Positions 47,937-55,688 of a stretch of DNA of 64,000 nucleotides are shown piece by piece. The stretch comes from Streptomyces sp. NBC_01478. GTDB lineage: Bacteria; Actinomycetota; Actinomycetes; Streptomycetales; Streptomycetaceae. Positions within the stretch are counted from its first letter, which is position 1, and each line of letters opens with the position of its first letter. The notes under the pieces were generated by a model that saw only the letters and a program-made list of their open reading frames with translations, was not told the DNA's origin and made no database searches. Location of the stretch: contig NZ_CP109444.1 of NCBI RefSeq assembly GCF_036227225.1, positions 9,095,501 to 9,159,500 of the forward strand, given 5' to 3'. A program made the translations under genes and the position numbers.

Positions 47937-48150
47937 GGTAACGGTGTGGCCAACTCCTGCGACGGGTGAGTCGGGAGAGGCTCGGACACGTACAACTGCA
48001 TAGAGGCGACTGACAGTTACCGCAATTGAATACGCGGCTTGTCAGTTGTGTGGGACGCGTGAAAGGCTCTGGCCCTGTCACGAGGCAGCCCCCCTCCAAC
48101 TTGCTTACCGTCAGAGCTAGTTGGCCGTCATTCGTGGATGCAGGAGACCC

Positions 48151-49656
48151 ATGCCCGACCTGCCGACTCCTCAGGACGCCGCTGAGGCAGCGCTCTTCAC
48201 CGAGAGCTGGGACGCCGTGCTGTCCTACGCCGACCTGTGCACGTCCGGAGCCGCCACGGCCACCGAACTGGCCAGTGAGGCCTTCGCGCTCGGCATACAG
48301 GAGGCCCGTTCCGCCGGGTCCGGCCCGATGCGCGGACCGGCCCGTCGCGTACTGCCGGTGATACCGCTGCTGCTGACCGCCGTACGGACCACGGCGGCGG
48401 CCTGGGAGTTCGCCGGGCGGGGGCACCGGCTCGACCCGGACCTGCGGCTGTGGCTCAACTCGGAGAAGGCGGCCCGCTATCACGGCATGCCGCTGCAGCG
48501 CCCGATCGCCCTGCGCGGTCTGCGGGATCTGCAGGAGGCGGACGCTGCGCTGCTGTGGCTGGCCGAGGTGGAGGCGCTGCCGCTGCCCGTCGTGGCCCGC
48601 CGGCTCGGCCTCGACCCGGCGATCGTCTCCAGTGAACTCGCCCAGGTGCGGGCCCTGTTCAGGGACCGCTGCCACCGCAGCCACCTCGACACACCGATGG
48701 CCGCGGAGTGCCGCAGCTACGCCCGGCTGCTGGACGCGGTGACCCGTTCGCCCGCCGCCGACACACCCGAGGACCTCTCACGGCACCTCGCCACCTGTGT
48801 GCAGTGCGCGGAGGCCGCCGCCTGTCTGCGGCTGGCCGGCGGCGGACTGCCCGCGGCCCTCGCGGGCGGGGTGATCGGCTGGGGCGGGCTCGCCTATCTG
48901 GAGCGCCGCCGCCGGGCCGCCGAGGTACGGCTGGGCGCGGGGCGTCCCGTGGCCGAACTGGAGGCCGGGGAGCCGAAGGAGGGCGCGAGCAAGGCGCGCC
49001 TGGTGCGCAACGGACTGCTCGCCGCGGCCGTCGTCCTGTCGCTGGTGGCGCTCGGGGTGTCGATGATGCCGATGGGCGGCTCCGGGCACGACAACGCGGC
49101 CAGTGACGACGCCGACCGTCAGGCGGTGGCCGATCCCGGCCCCAGCATCTCGTCCGTCGGTGCCCACCCGTCGAGCACGGCCTCGCCGTCCGGCCGGCCC
49201 GCGGCGAGCGGCACGGCGACCACCTCCGGGGACAAGAACCCCGACACGGAACCCCAGGGCACCGCCTCGGCCACGGCGAGCAACTCACCGGCGCCGACGA
49301 GGAGTTCGGGCGCGGGTTCCGGTTCGGACACGCCCGCGCCGGCGAGCTGCGAGGTCACCTACGACCTCGTCGGCCAGTGGCCCGACGGCTTCCAGGCCGC
49401 CGTCACCGTCACCACCACCAAGGCCCTCGACACCTGGCGCGTCGCCTGGTCCTACCGCGACGGCCAGCAGGTCACCCAGATGTGGGACGCGAGCGTCGCC
49501 CAGGACGGCTCCCGGGTCAGCGCCACCGCCGCCGACTACAACAAGAACGTCGCCGCGGACGGCAGCTTCACCTTCGGCTTCCTCGGCACGTGGAACAACA
49601 GCAAGAACTCCGCGCCGTCCGGATTCACGCTCAACGGCACGGCCTGCAGCAACTAG
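48151..49656 (+). CDS. Sigma-4-like / zinc-finger / transmembrane / CBM2 fusion protein
   Basis: About 501 residues in five parts. Residues 1-180: sigma-factor-like helices ending in a region-4-type helix-turn-helix (ALPLPVVARRLGLDPAIVSSELAQVR). About 190-230: a zinc-finger / ZAS-like H-x3-C-x2-C (LSRHLATCVQCAEA). About 290-312: a membrane helix (GLLAAAVVLSLVALGVSMM). Then a Ser/Thr/Pro linker of some 80 residues. Last 100: a CBM2 cellulose-binding domain (CEVTYDLVGQWPDGFQAAVTV...FGFLGTWNNSKNSAPSGFTLNGTAC) with two end cysteines and surface Trp residues. Topology would put the regulator inside and CBM2 outside. ATG at 48151 with CAGGAGA upstream. Confidence 0.85.
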   Translation: MPDLPTPQDAAEAALFTESWDAVLSYADLCTSGAATATELASEAFALGIQEARSAGSGPMRGPARRVLPVIPLLLTAVRTTAAAWEFAGRGHRLDPDLRLWLNSEKAARYHGMPLQRPIALRGLRDLQEADAALLWLAEVEALPLPVVARRLGLDPAIVSSELAQVRALFRDRCHRSHLDTPMAAECRSYARLLDAVTRSPAADTPEDLSRHLATCVQCAEAAACLRLAGGGLPAALAGGVIGWGGLAYLERRRRAAEVRLGAGRPVAELEAGEPKEGASKARLVRNGLLAAAVVLSLVALGVSMMPMGGSGHDNAASDDADRQAVADPGPSISSVGAHPSSTASPSGRPAASGTATTSGDKNPDTEPQGTASATASNSPAPTRSSGAGSGSDTPAPASCEVTYDLVGQWPDGFQAAVTVTTTKALDTWRVAWSYRDGQQVTQMWDASVAQDGSRVSATAADYNKNVAADGSFTFGFLGTWNNSKNSAPSGFTLNGTACSN

Positions 49657-49704
49657 CCCTGACCGTCCGGCTGTTCGTACGACCGCTCATACGGCTGTCC
49701 GTCC

Positions 49705-49736
49705 GGCTGCCATCCGGTTGTTCCCGGATGACAGCC
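49705..49736. terminator. Bidirectional terminator between convergent genes
   Basis: GGCTGCCATCCGG (49705-49717) pairs with CCGGATGACAGCC (49724-49736) with one mismatch and a 6-base loop. It sits midway in the 95-bp gap between the CBM2 fusion gene and the DUF4157 gene, both pointing into it. Confidence 0.85.
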
Positions 49737-49751
49737 GGGCGAACTACGCGT

Positions 49752-51857
49752 TCACGAACCGGTGTTGGTGCGCTTGCCGATCAAGTCCCGGTACAGGGCG
49801 GCACGTTCCTCGGGCGTCTTGGCCTTGGCCAGTTCGGCCTTCCAGTCCTTCTCCAGGTTCTTCAGCCGCTGCACCCACTCGCCGAACTTGTCCAGGTCGA
49901 CATGGCGTTGGCTCGAAGCGAGGGGGGCGTCGGCGCCGGGCTTGTCGTCCTTGTGGCCGCCGAACTGGCTCACCGGGTTGTTCTTCTTCTCGCTGCTCGT
50001 GATGCCGTGTTCGTAGCCGTCGGGAGTCCGTCCCCCGGGCCCGGCGGTCTCCAGGCCGACCTGAAGTCCCCCGTCGCGCTTGTTCGTCGGAGGCTTGTAC
50101 CCCATGAACATGTGTCCGTACGACTCGTTCGGCAGGATGGTGTCGCCGTGGTAGTCGGCGTTACCCATGCCTCCGGTGGCCAAGGGCAGGCCGTAGAGGT
50201 GGGTGCCGGGATCGAACCAGTTCTGCACGGTGGCGCCGAACTCGCCCTTCTCCACGAACGCGCCCCGCGTTCCCTCCGGCCTGTCGTTCTTGCCGATCTT
50301 CAGGTGATGGGTGGCGAACAGGCGCCGGGACACCGGCTCCTCGGGCGTCGACTTGGGTTCCCAGAACTTCCGGTCCTCCTTGGTGATGTGGAGCCACTGG
50401 GGCAGCTCGTAGCCGTGCTCGCCGTCCGCCAACTGCGGGATACGGATGTTGACGCGTCCGCCGTAGGCCAGGGCGTGCGCGACGTCGTCCTTGAAGTCCT
50501 CGTGCATCTGCGTCTTCGGATTGAAGACCGTCAGCCCCTCCTTCAGGATCAGGAAGATCTTGGTCAGCACCTCGGTGCCGCGCTCGACCCGCTCCCGGTG
50601 CTTGTCCGCGTCCGGCACGGAGTCGCTGATACCGGGCGGGAGCATGGTCGCGACGAAGGTCTGGAAGATCTGGTCGTTCCGTTCCCCCGTGAGCTGGTCC
50701 TTCTCCGACCGCGGGGTCTCCTGGTCGTGCATGGCCATGTGGCGGCCGAGCTGGTAGTCCGAGCGGGCGGGCTTGTCCGGTGACTTCCCCTCGCCGCGCT
50801 CTTCGACGTTCTGGTGCCAGCGCAGGGTGGCCACGAGGAGGCGTTTGCCCTCGGGCTGCTGGAGCCAGTTGTGGAAATCGCCGGCCTGGAGGTACGCGTC
50901 GGCTTCGGTGGTGCTGCACATCCCCACGGTCTTCAGCCACCTGGGATCCTCGGACTCCACGGCCTTGATCGCGTCGAGTTCCGCGTCCGTGAAGCTCGGG
51001 CCACTGCGCACCCGCCGGTGGATGACGTCCCGTACGTCCTTGTTCCTGATCGCCGTCTCGCCGCCGACGAGCAGCCGCGCGAGACGGGCGATGGCCGGGG
51101 GCGAGGCCGCGATCGGGGGTGAGGGCGAGGTAGGGGGCGGGGTCGTGCTCTGCGCCGGAGGGGTGGTCGACGGTCCGGGCCGGTCCGCCCGCTGGACGGA
51201 GACCTCCCCGGCCACGCTGCGCTGCACCGCCGCACCGGGTGAGGCGGCCCCGGGCAGCGACAGATCGGGGGCACCGCCCCGGGCCAGCTTCCGGCCGTTG
51301 GCGCCGGCGCTCCGCTCGAACGGGTCGTCAGGGTGGGAGACCTTCTCGCCCCGGCCGTTGTCGGTGCCGGGCACGGGCCCGAAAGCCTGCTGGCGTACGT
51401 GGTCGACCTCTTCGAACATCACCTCGTCCTCGACACGGCTGCCGCCGAGCACGATGTGGGAACCGGTGGTGTAGGCAAGGGCGCCGAGCTCCTCGGCCGA
51501 GCGCTGGGCCACCGGGTCGTTGTGCACGCGTACATGCCCGAAGTCCATGCTGTACGCCCGCTCGGCGCGCTGCAGGATGCGCGGCTCCAGCGGCCGGCCG
51601 GGAGAACCGACGGCGTCGACGACGGACGACCGCCGCTGCACCGGCACGGCCGCCTCGGTCCCACCAGCCCCACCAGCCCCACCGTGCTGCTCCTCGGCGT
51701 GCTGCTCGTCCCGCGCCCGCTGGATCGCGCGGCTCACCGCGGCGTTCCCGGCGGCCTGTTGGAGCGCGGCGAGCGGCGGCAGGGCGGCGGCGGGCCGGGA
51801 CGCGGGGCGTTTGCCGGCACGGTCACCGTTCGCGCGGTTCTCTCCCTGGATACGCAT
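49752..51857 (-). CDS. DUF4157 (eCIS-effector-type) protein with unknown C-terminal domain
   Basis: 701 residues, no signal peptide. Residues about 85-155 are DUF4157: PLEPRILQRAERAYSMDFGHVRVHNDPVAQRSAEELGALAYTTGSHIVLG, then EDEVMFEEVDHVRQQ. In normal members the last part is HE-L-x-H-V-x-Q-Q; here the first His is Glu (EEVDH, about residues 148-152), so the zinc protease site is probably lost. DUF4157 is a known marker of extracellular contractile injection system cargo. A Pro-rich linker (220-260) leads to about 440 residues I cannot assign (DPRWLKTVGMCSTTEADAYL, RRLFATHHLKIGKN, THLYGLPLATGGMGNADYHG, SYGHMFMGYKPP). No injection-system genes are in the window. Confidence 0.85.
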   Translation of the reverse strand: MRIQGENRANGDRAGKRPASRPAAALPPLAALQQAAGNAAVSRAIQRARDEQHAEEQHGGAGGAGGTEAAVPVQRRSSVVDAVGSPGRPLEPRILQRAERAYSMDFGHVRVHNDPVAQRSAEELGALAYTTGSHIVLGGSRVEDEVMFEEVDHVRQQAFGPVPGTDNGRGEKVSHPDDPFERSAGANGRKLARGGAPDLSLPGAASPGAAVQRSVAGEVSVQRADRPGPSTTPPAQSTTPPPTSPSPPIAASPPAIARLARLLVGGETAIRNKDVRDVIHRRVRSGPSFTDAELDAIKAVESEDPRWLKTVGMCSTTEADAYLQAGDFHNWLQQPEGKRLLVATLRWHQNVEERGEGKSPDKPARSDYQLGRHMAMHDQETPRSEKDQLTGERNDQIFQTFVATMLPPGISDSVPDADKHRERVERGTEVLTKIFLILKEGLTVFNPKTQMHEDFKDDVAHALAYGGRVNIRIPQLADGEHGYELPQWLHITKEDRKFWEPKSTPEEPVSRRLFATHHLKIGKNDRPEGTRGAFVEKGEFGATVQNWFDPGTHLYGLPLATGGMGNADYHGDTILPNESYGHMFMGYKPPTNKRDGGLQVGLETAGPGGRTPDGYEHGITSSEKKNNPVSQFGGHKDDKPGADAPLASSQRHVDLDKFGEWVQRLKNLEKDWKAELAKAKTPEERAALYRDLIGKRTNTGS

Positions 51858-52001
51858 GCACGGTTCCCCTTCGGTCGGCGCGCGCCCTTCTCTGGTGCGG
51901 GCGCTCTTCCCTCTTACCGGACGGGGGCCCGAGGGAGGGGAGTCCGAAGGGGCAGAGTCGGGGGCAGACCTGATGGGCGTTGCGAGCGAGCAGGCGTGTG
52001 T

Positions 52002-52040
52002 GGGGTGGGTGGGGGATGGAGGGTGGGTGGGCCGGGTGGG
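52002..52040 (+). other. G-quadruplex-type G-tract cluster
   Basis: Seven runs of three or more G separated by one to five bases between 52002 and 52040 (GGGGTGGGTGGGGG at 52002-52015, then more). It lies 145 bp upstream of the DUF4157 start and next to a terminator. Confidence 0.6.
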
Positions 52041-52047
52041 TGGACCA

Positions 52048-52083
52048 GGGCCCTGGCCGGCAGTCGGACGGCGGCCAGGGCCC
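52048..52083 (-). terminator. Terminator after the LAxTG protein gene
   Basis: GGGCCCTGGCCG (52048-52059) and CGGCCAGGGCCC (52072-52083) form a perfect 12-bp stem with a 12-base loop, 5 bp beyond the stop codon of the leftward gene. Confidence 0.85.
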
Positions 52084-52088
52084 GGCGC

Positions 52089-53336
52089 TCAGAGCCGGTT
52101 CTGGCGGCGGCGCAGAGCGATGAAGCCGAGCGTGCCCACTCCGGCGGTGATGAGGGCCGTCGCGCCCACGGTGGTCGTCGAGATCCCGCTGTTTCCGGTC
52201 TTGGCGAGCTGTGTGGTGCTCCCGGAGGAGGTCGTTCCGGAGACCGTCCCGGAGGACGTGGTGGCGGTCGGGGAGGTGGTCGCCGTGGTCGTCGCGGAGG
52301 GTGTGGTCGACGCGGAGGAGGTGGCGGTCGCGGAGGGCGTGGTCGATGCCGTCGGGGTGGTGCCGGAGGCCGCCGCCTTCACGTCGGTCGACGCCGACGC
52401 GCCGCAGAAGGTGGTGCCGGTGAACGGTGTCGATCCCTGGTTGACGAACACGCAGGGGTGCACGGTGGTCGTGCCGGCCGGCGCGTCCTTGCGGTAGGCC
52501 AGGCGGATCTTGGCGACGGTGCTGCTGTCCGCCGCCATGGAGGCGTCCTTGCCGACGATGTCGAAGCCGTAGAGGTCCGGTTCGGCGTTGGCGGTGATCG
52601 GCTGAAGCGTCTTCCAGGTGCCGGAACGCAGTACCTGCACGGTGGCGTAGCGGCTGGTGAACAGCACCCCCGTCAGGTTCTCGTACGCCGAGGGCGTGGC
52701 GTTGTTCACGGTGGCCTGGAAGGTGATGCCGGGGCCGCCCGCGGTGACGGTGGCGGGTACGGCGGACAGGCCGACGGTGGGCGCGTCGACATTGACGGTG
52801 TCCTCGTCGGTGTCGTTGGCGGCGCCCGAACTGCCGTAGGAGATAAGGGTGGTGAGCTTCAGGCTGTTCGTGCCGCCGTTGCCGTCGCCGTGGTGCGGGG
52901 TGCCCATGGGCAGGCCGAGGCGCAGTTGGACGGTCCGCGACTGGGCGGCGGCCAGCGGGAAGGACTCGGGCAGTTCGCCGGAGAACTGCGTGCCGGACAG
53001 GGCGAGCGGCACCGTCTTCCACGCCGTTCCGCCGAGCCGGTACTCCAGGCTGACGGCGTTCGACGGCAGGCCGCCACCGCCGTCGATGTGGTAGATCAAC
53101 CGCGCCGAAGTGGTGTCGTCCGTCCCGACGTTGGACGCCGTGGTGGTGAAGTCGACCGGCCGGCCCGCCAGTCCGAGCTCGGCCGGCGCCGCGGTGGAGA
53201 CGGAGAGTGCCGGCGGCTGCGGGTCCGCCGGCGCGGCGGTGGCCGCCGGCGCCAGGACGGCTCCGGTGGCGGCCAGCAACAGCCCGGCCCCCGCGACCGT
53301 GACGGACGAACGCAGCATGCGTGCGGAGCTGTTCAA
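52089..53336 (-). CDS. Sortase-anchored (LAxTG) secreted surface protein
   Basis: 415 residues. Signal peptide (SSVTVAGAGLLLAATGAVLAPAATAA), two beta-sandwich domains of about 130 residues each (PPALSVSTAAPAELGLAGRPVDFTTTASNVG and PTVGLSAVPATVTAGGPGITFQATVNN), a 60-residue Ser/Thr/Ala stalk, then LAKTG, a membrane helix and the basic tail RRRQNRL. LAxTG is the sorting signal used by class E sortases of actinomycetes, so the protein is expected on peptidoglycan. Its two domains resemble conserved-repeat/DUF11-like adhesive modules. Ligand unknown. Ends at a strong terminator; monocistronic. Confidence 0.9.
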   Translation of the reverse strand: MNSSARMLRSSVTVAGAGLLLAATGAVLAPAATAAPADPQPPALSVSTAAPAELGLAGRPVDFTTTASNVGTDDTTSARLIYHIDGGGGLPSNAVSLEYRLGGTAWKTVPLALSGTQFSGELPESFPLAAAQSRTVQLRLGLPMGTPHHGDGNGGTNSLKLTTLISYGSSGAANDTDEDTVNVDAPTVGLSAVPATVTAGGPGITFQATVNNATPSAYENLTGVLFTSRYATVQVLRSGTWKTLQPITANAEPDLYGFDIVGKDASMAADSSTVAKIRLAYRKDAPAGTTTVHPCVFVNQGSTPFTGTTFCGASASTDVKAAASGTTPTASTTPSATATSSASTTPSATTTATTSPTATTSSGTVSGTTSSGSTTQLAKTGNSGISTTTVGATALITAGVGTLGFIALRRRQNRL

Positions 53337-53578
53337 CGTTTCCCCCAGGATGCGTGTGTGGCGCGGCCGACTACCGTGCCCGAGCCGACGAGTGGATCAG
53401 CCCGTCTTCTCGCCCAGTTGGACATGCGGACCCGACAACTCGTTGTGGTGGCTCGTGTGACGGTTCTGTCACTGGGGGGTGTGGTTCCGTGCGGCGGTCC
53501 GGGTCCGCGCCCGGGCTTCGGTACGGCCTCAACTCCCGCTGAACCACGACGACTTCCGAGAGCGAGCCGCGGAGGGGA

Positions 53579-54100
53579 CTAGAGCACGAGGACCGTCATC
53601 CAGAGCGCCCACGTTCCCGCCGTGAGGACCAGCACCGTGCCTCCGCTGAGCCAACGGCCGATCCAGATGAGGGTGTTCTGTTCAACTGCCCCGGTTCGTA
53701 GGGCTCGTTCGGCCAGTACGTGACTCAGTTGGCGCGACGCGAACAGCGCACTGGGCAGCGCGGGGAGCAGAGAGAACGCGATCCGCACATACCGTCCCGC
53801 GGTCGCACCGCCCGGGATCAGCAGGAGACCTCCGACTCCGAGCAGGACCGCGATCACGAACCACAGCCATGAGCGGAACGCCAGCACGTCGGAAGCCGGG
53901 GACCACACGCCGTTCTCGGCCTTCCGATGGATCTTTCCCGGCCGAAGCCGGAGCAGCTCCGCCACGGCCTCGTCGGCTTCGGCGGCCGCGGCCGCCGCCT
54001 CCCGCCGATCCCCTCGTTCGGAAACGAGGAACATCCACGTGGTCAGGCGGGTCTCGAAGGCTCGCAGGATCCCCCCGTGGTTCTTGATCGCCGCAGTCAT
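53579..54100 (-). CDS. Small membrane protein of unknown function
   Basis: 173 residues. The first 65 residues are cytoplasmic and Ala/Glu-rich (RREAAAAAAEADEAVAELLRLRPG), then four hydrophobic segments (WLWFVIAVLLGVGGLLLIP, YVRIAFSLLPALPSALFAS, NTLIWIGRWLSGGTVLVL, TAGTWALWMTVLVL). I recognise no family. Codon third positions are somewhat less GC-rich than in neighbours. The start ATG at 54100 has only a weak purine tract before it. Divergent from the alpha/beta hydrolase gene. Confidence 0.65.
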   Translation of the reverse strand: MTAAIKNHGGILRAFETRLTTWMFLVSERGDRREAAAAAAEADEAVAELLRLRPGKIHRKAENGVWSPASDVLAFRSWLWFVIAVLLGVGGLLLIPGGATAGRYVRIAFSLLPALPSALFASRQLSHVLAERALRTGAVEQNTLIWIGRWLSGGTVLVLTAGTWALWMTVLVL

Positions 54101-54219
54101 CGTCGTTCCGCCGTACTGTATGTCGGTCCCACCCGCGTATCGCGTCGCGTGCAGCGGTGATGGTATCGACGGTTCGCCTCGGCTGCTCTGCCGAATGACC
54201 TACTTCAGGCAGGTATCGG

Positions 54220-54882
54220 ATGACCTCACCACTGCAATTCCGCACGTTCACGGTCGACGACACGGGGAACGACCTGCCGTACGCCTTGCACGTGCCGAGC
54301 GGATATCAACTCGACGAATCGAAGAAGTGGCCCCTGGTCCTCTTTCTGCACGGGGCTTCCGAGCGCGGCGACGATCCGTCGGCGCTCGCCGTGCACGGGC
54401 CGGTGAAGCAGGCCGCGCAGGGCGCGGACCTCCCCTTCGTGGTGGTGGCTCCGCAGTGTCCGGCGTACAGCACCTGGTCGTGTGAACTCGACGGTCTGTA
54501 CGCGCTGATCGAGGAGGTCTCGGCGCACCACCGGATCGACGCGGACCGGGTGTACTGCACCGGCCTCAGCATGGGCGGGACGGGTACCTGGGCGCCGGCG
54601 GCGCGCTTTCCGAACCGGTTCGCGGCCGTCGTGCCGATCTGCGGGGCCTGGATGCCCGAGATCGCGCCCCGGATCGCCGCGCTGCCGGTGTGGACGTTCC
54701 ACGGGGAGGAGGACTCCAGCATCCCCGTCAAGCACACCGAGCAGGTCGTCGGGGCGTTGCGGGATCTGGGCAGTCCCGTCAGGTTCACCCGATACCCGGG
54801 GGTGGGCCACGACTCCTGGACGCGGACCTACGACAATCCCGAGGTCTACGAGTGGATGCTGGAGCAGCGCCGCGGCGGATGA
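54220..54882 (+). CDS. Alpha/beta hydrolase, phospholipase/carboxylesterase or feruloyl-esterase-like
   Basis: 220 residues, no signal peptide. The sequence runs LPYALHVPSGYQLDESKKWPLVLFLHGASERGDD (oxyanion region), VYCTGLSMGGTGTW (nucleophile Ser near residue 118), WTFHGEEDSSIPVKHTEQVV (Asp near 167) and YPGVGHDSWTRTYDNPEVYEWML (His near 200): a complete Ser-Asp-His triad. This is the predicted-peptidase / CE1-like group often found with plant-wall genes. The intracellular form probably hydrolyses small esters. Exact substrate unknown. Confidence 0.88.
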   Translation: MTSPLQFRTFTVDDTGNDLPYALHVPSGYQLDESKKWPLVLFLHGASERGDDPSALAVHGPVKQAAQGADLPFVVVAPQCPAYSTWSCELDGLYALIEEVSAHHRIDADRVYCTGLSMGGTGTWAPAARFPNRFAAVVPICGAWMPEIAPRIAALPVWTFHGEEDSSIPVKHTEQVVGALRDLGSPVRFTRYPGVGHDSWTRTYDNPEVYEWMLEQRRGG

Positions 54883-54958
54883 CCGGCGTCACGAACGCAC
54901 CTGCCGTACCACCGACGCCCAGGCCCACTTCCCCACGCAGATAAGTTGGACACGGCGG

Positions 54959-55429
54959 TCATTCCGGCACTGACGGTTCCTGGGTTGGCGGTTCGGCCGA
55001 CTGGGCCACCAGGTGGTTCCGGTGGCGGCCGTAGGCGAGGACAAGTGCCGCCACCACGGCGGCCGTCAGGACGGTCGCGCAGGTGAGGGCGAGCGGAACG
55101 ATCCAGCCGCTGACGAAGTCCTTCTGCGTGCCGTTGTCCCAGTGGCATGTCGCCTGCGGTGGCAGAAGGCCGCTGTCGTAACGGACCAGATGGACCGTGG
55201 GGCGCAGTTCGAGCAGGTCGGGGCACGCGTGTGCCGGGATGGTCATGACGACCTGGAAGCAGCCGACCAGGTAGCAGAGGATCCCCGTGATGGCGGAGGC
55301 CTTGACGACGCCGACGAGCCGTCGGCGCTCAGGCTTGACGATGAGTCCCCCCGCTGCCGACCGGTGTCCGAGATGGGCGAAGTCCCTTTGCGGGCAGCCT
55401 GGTTGGGCTCCGCGCAAGGGGATCAACAT
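54959..55429 (-). CDS. Hypothetical two-helix membrane protein
   Basis: Up to 156 residues; family not recognised. Two hydrophobic segments (SAITGILCYLVGCFQVVMTI and SGWIVPLALTCATVLTAAVVAALVLAY) flank an external loop of about 45 residues with two Cys (HACPDLLELRPT...PPQATCHWDNGTQ) that may form a disulphide. The tail is cytoplasmic (RHRNHLVAQSAEPPTQEP). The ATG at 55429 has no ribosome-binding site, so the true start is uncertain; a shorter protein starting near the first helix is possible. Confidence 0.55.
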   Translation of the reverse strand: MLIPLRGAQPGCPQRDFAHLGHRSAAGGLIVKPERRRLVGVVKASAITGILCYLVGCFQVVMTIPAHACPDLLELRPTVHLVRYDSGLLPPQATCHWDNGTQKDFVSGWIVPLALTCATVLTAAVVAALVLAYGRHRNHLVAQSAEPPTQEPSVPE

Positions 55430-55553
55430 AGTCACAGGTCGAAGTCGAATAATCGTTGGCGCTCCGTGGGCGTCGGAGGCTAGGTTTCTTCTCGTCCCAG
55501 TGGTGGCCGGTCGGCTGCCACTGTCGATCGAGTGTGTCCGGGAGGTGTGACCG

Positions 55554-55625
55554 ATGGCTGTCTCTGTGATGGGCGCTGCCCGTATCCGGAAGTTCATCAA
55601 GTCCACTCCCGTGGCCTCCGGCTGA
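55554..55625 (+). CDS. Short ORF (23 residues) with a strong ribosome-binding site, upstream of rsgA
   Basis: Encodes MAVSVMGAARIRKFIKSTPV and three more residues, ending in TGA. GGAGGTG (55541-55547) lies 6 bases before the ATG, a better site than most genes here have. It stops 63 bp before the rsgA start, and the gap holds a hairpin over the rsgA ribosome-binding site. It could be a leader peptide or a small basic protein. Not too short to arise by chance, so moderate confidence. Confidence 0.5.
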   Translation: MAVSVMGAARIRKFIKSTPVASG

Positions 55626-55661
55626 CCTCAAAACTTCTCCCGCGTCTGTGTGCGCGGTGCC

Positions 55662-55688
55662 GGGGCCACCCTTGTGAAGGGTCACCCC
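55662..55688 (+). promoter_or_regulatory. Hairpin that can cover the rsgA ribosome-binding site
   Basis: GGGG (55662-55665) can pair with CCCC (55685-55688) and ACCCTT (55668-55673) with AAGGGT (55677-55682) around a GTG loop. The AAGGG in the 3' arm is the likely ribosome-binding site for the TTG at 55689. An alternative pairing of AAGGG with CCCTT (55686-55690) is also possible. Confidence 0.5.

Noticed and set aside
54611..54618. Another AACCGGTT site
   Set aside because: Lies inside the alpha/beta hydrolase coding region and is single; probably chance.
55674..55688. GTG start for rsgA
   Set aside because: No ribosome-binding site before it, while AAGGG is well placed for the TTG at 55689.
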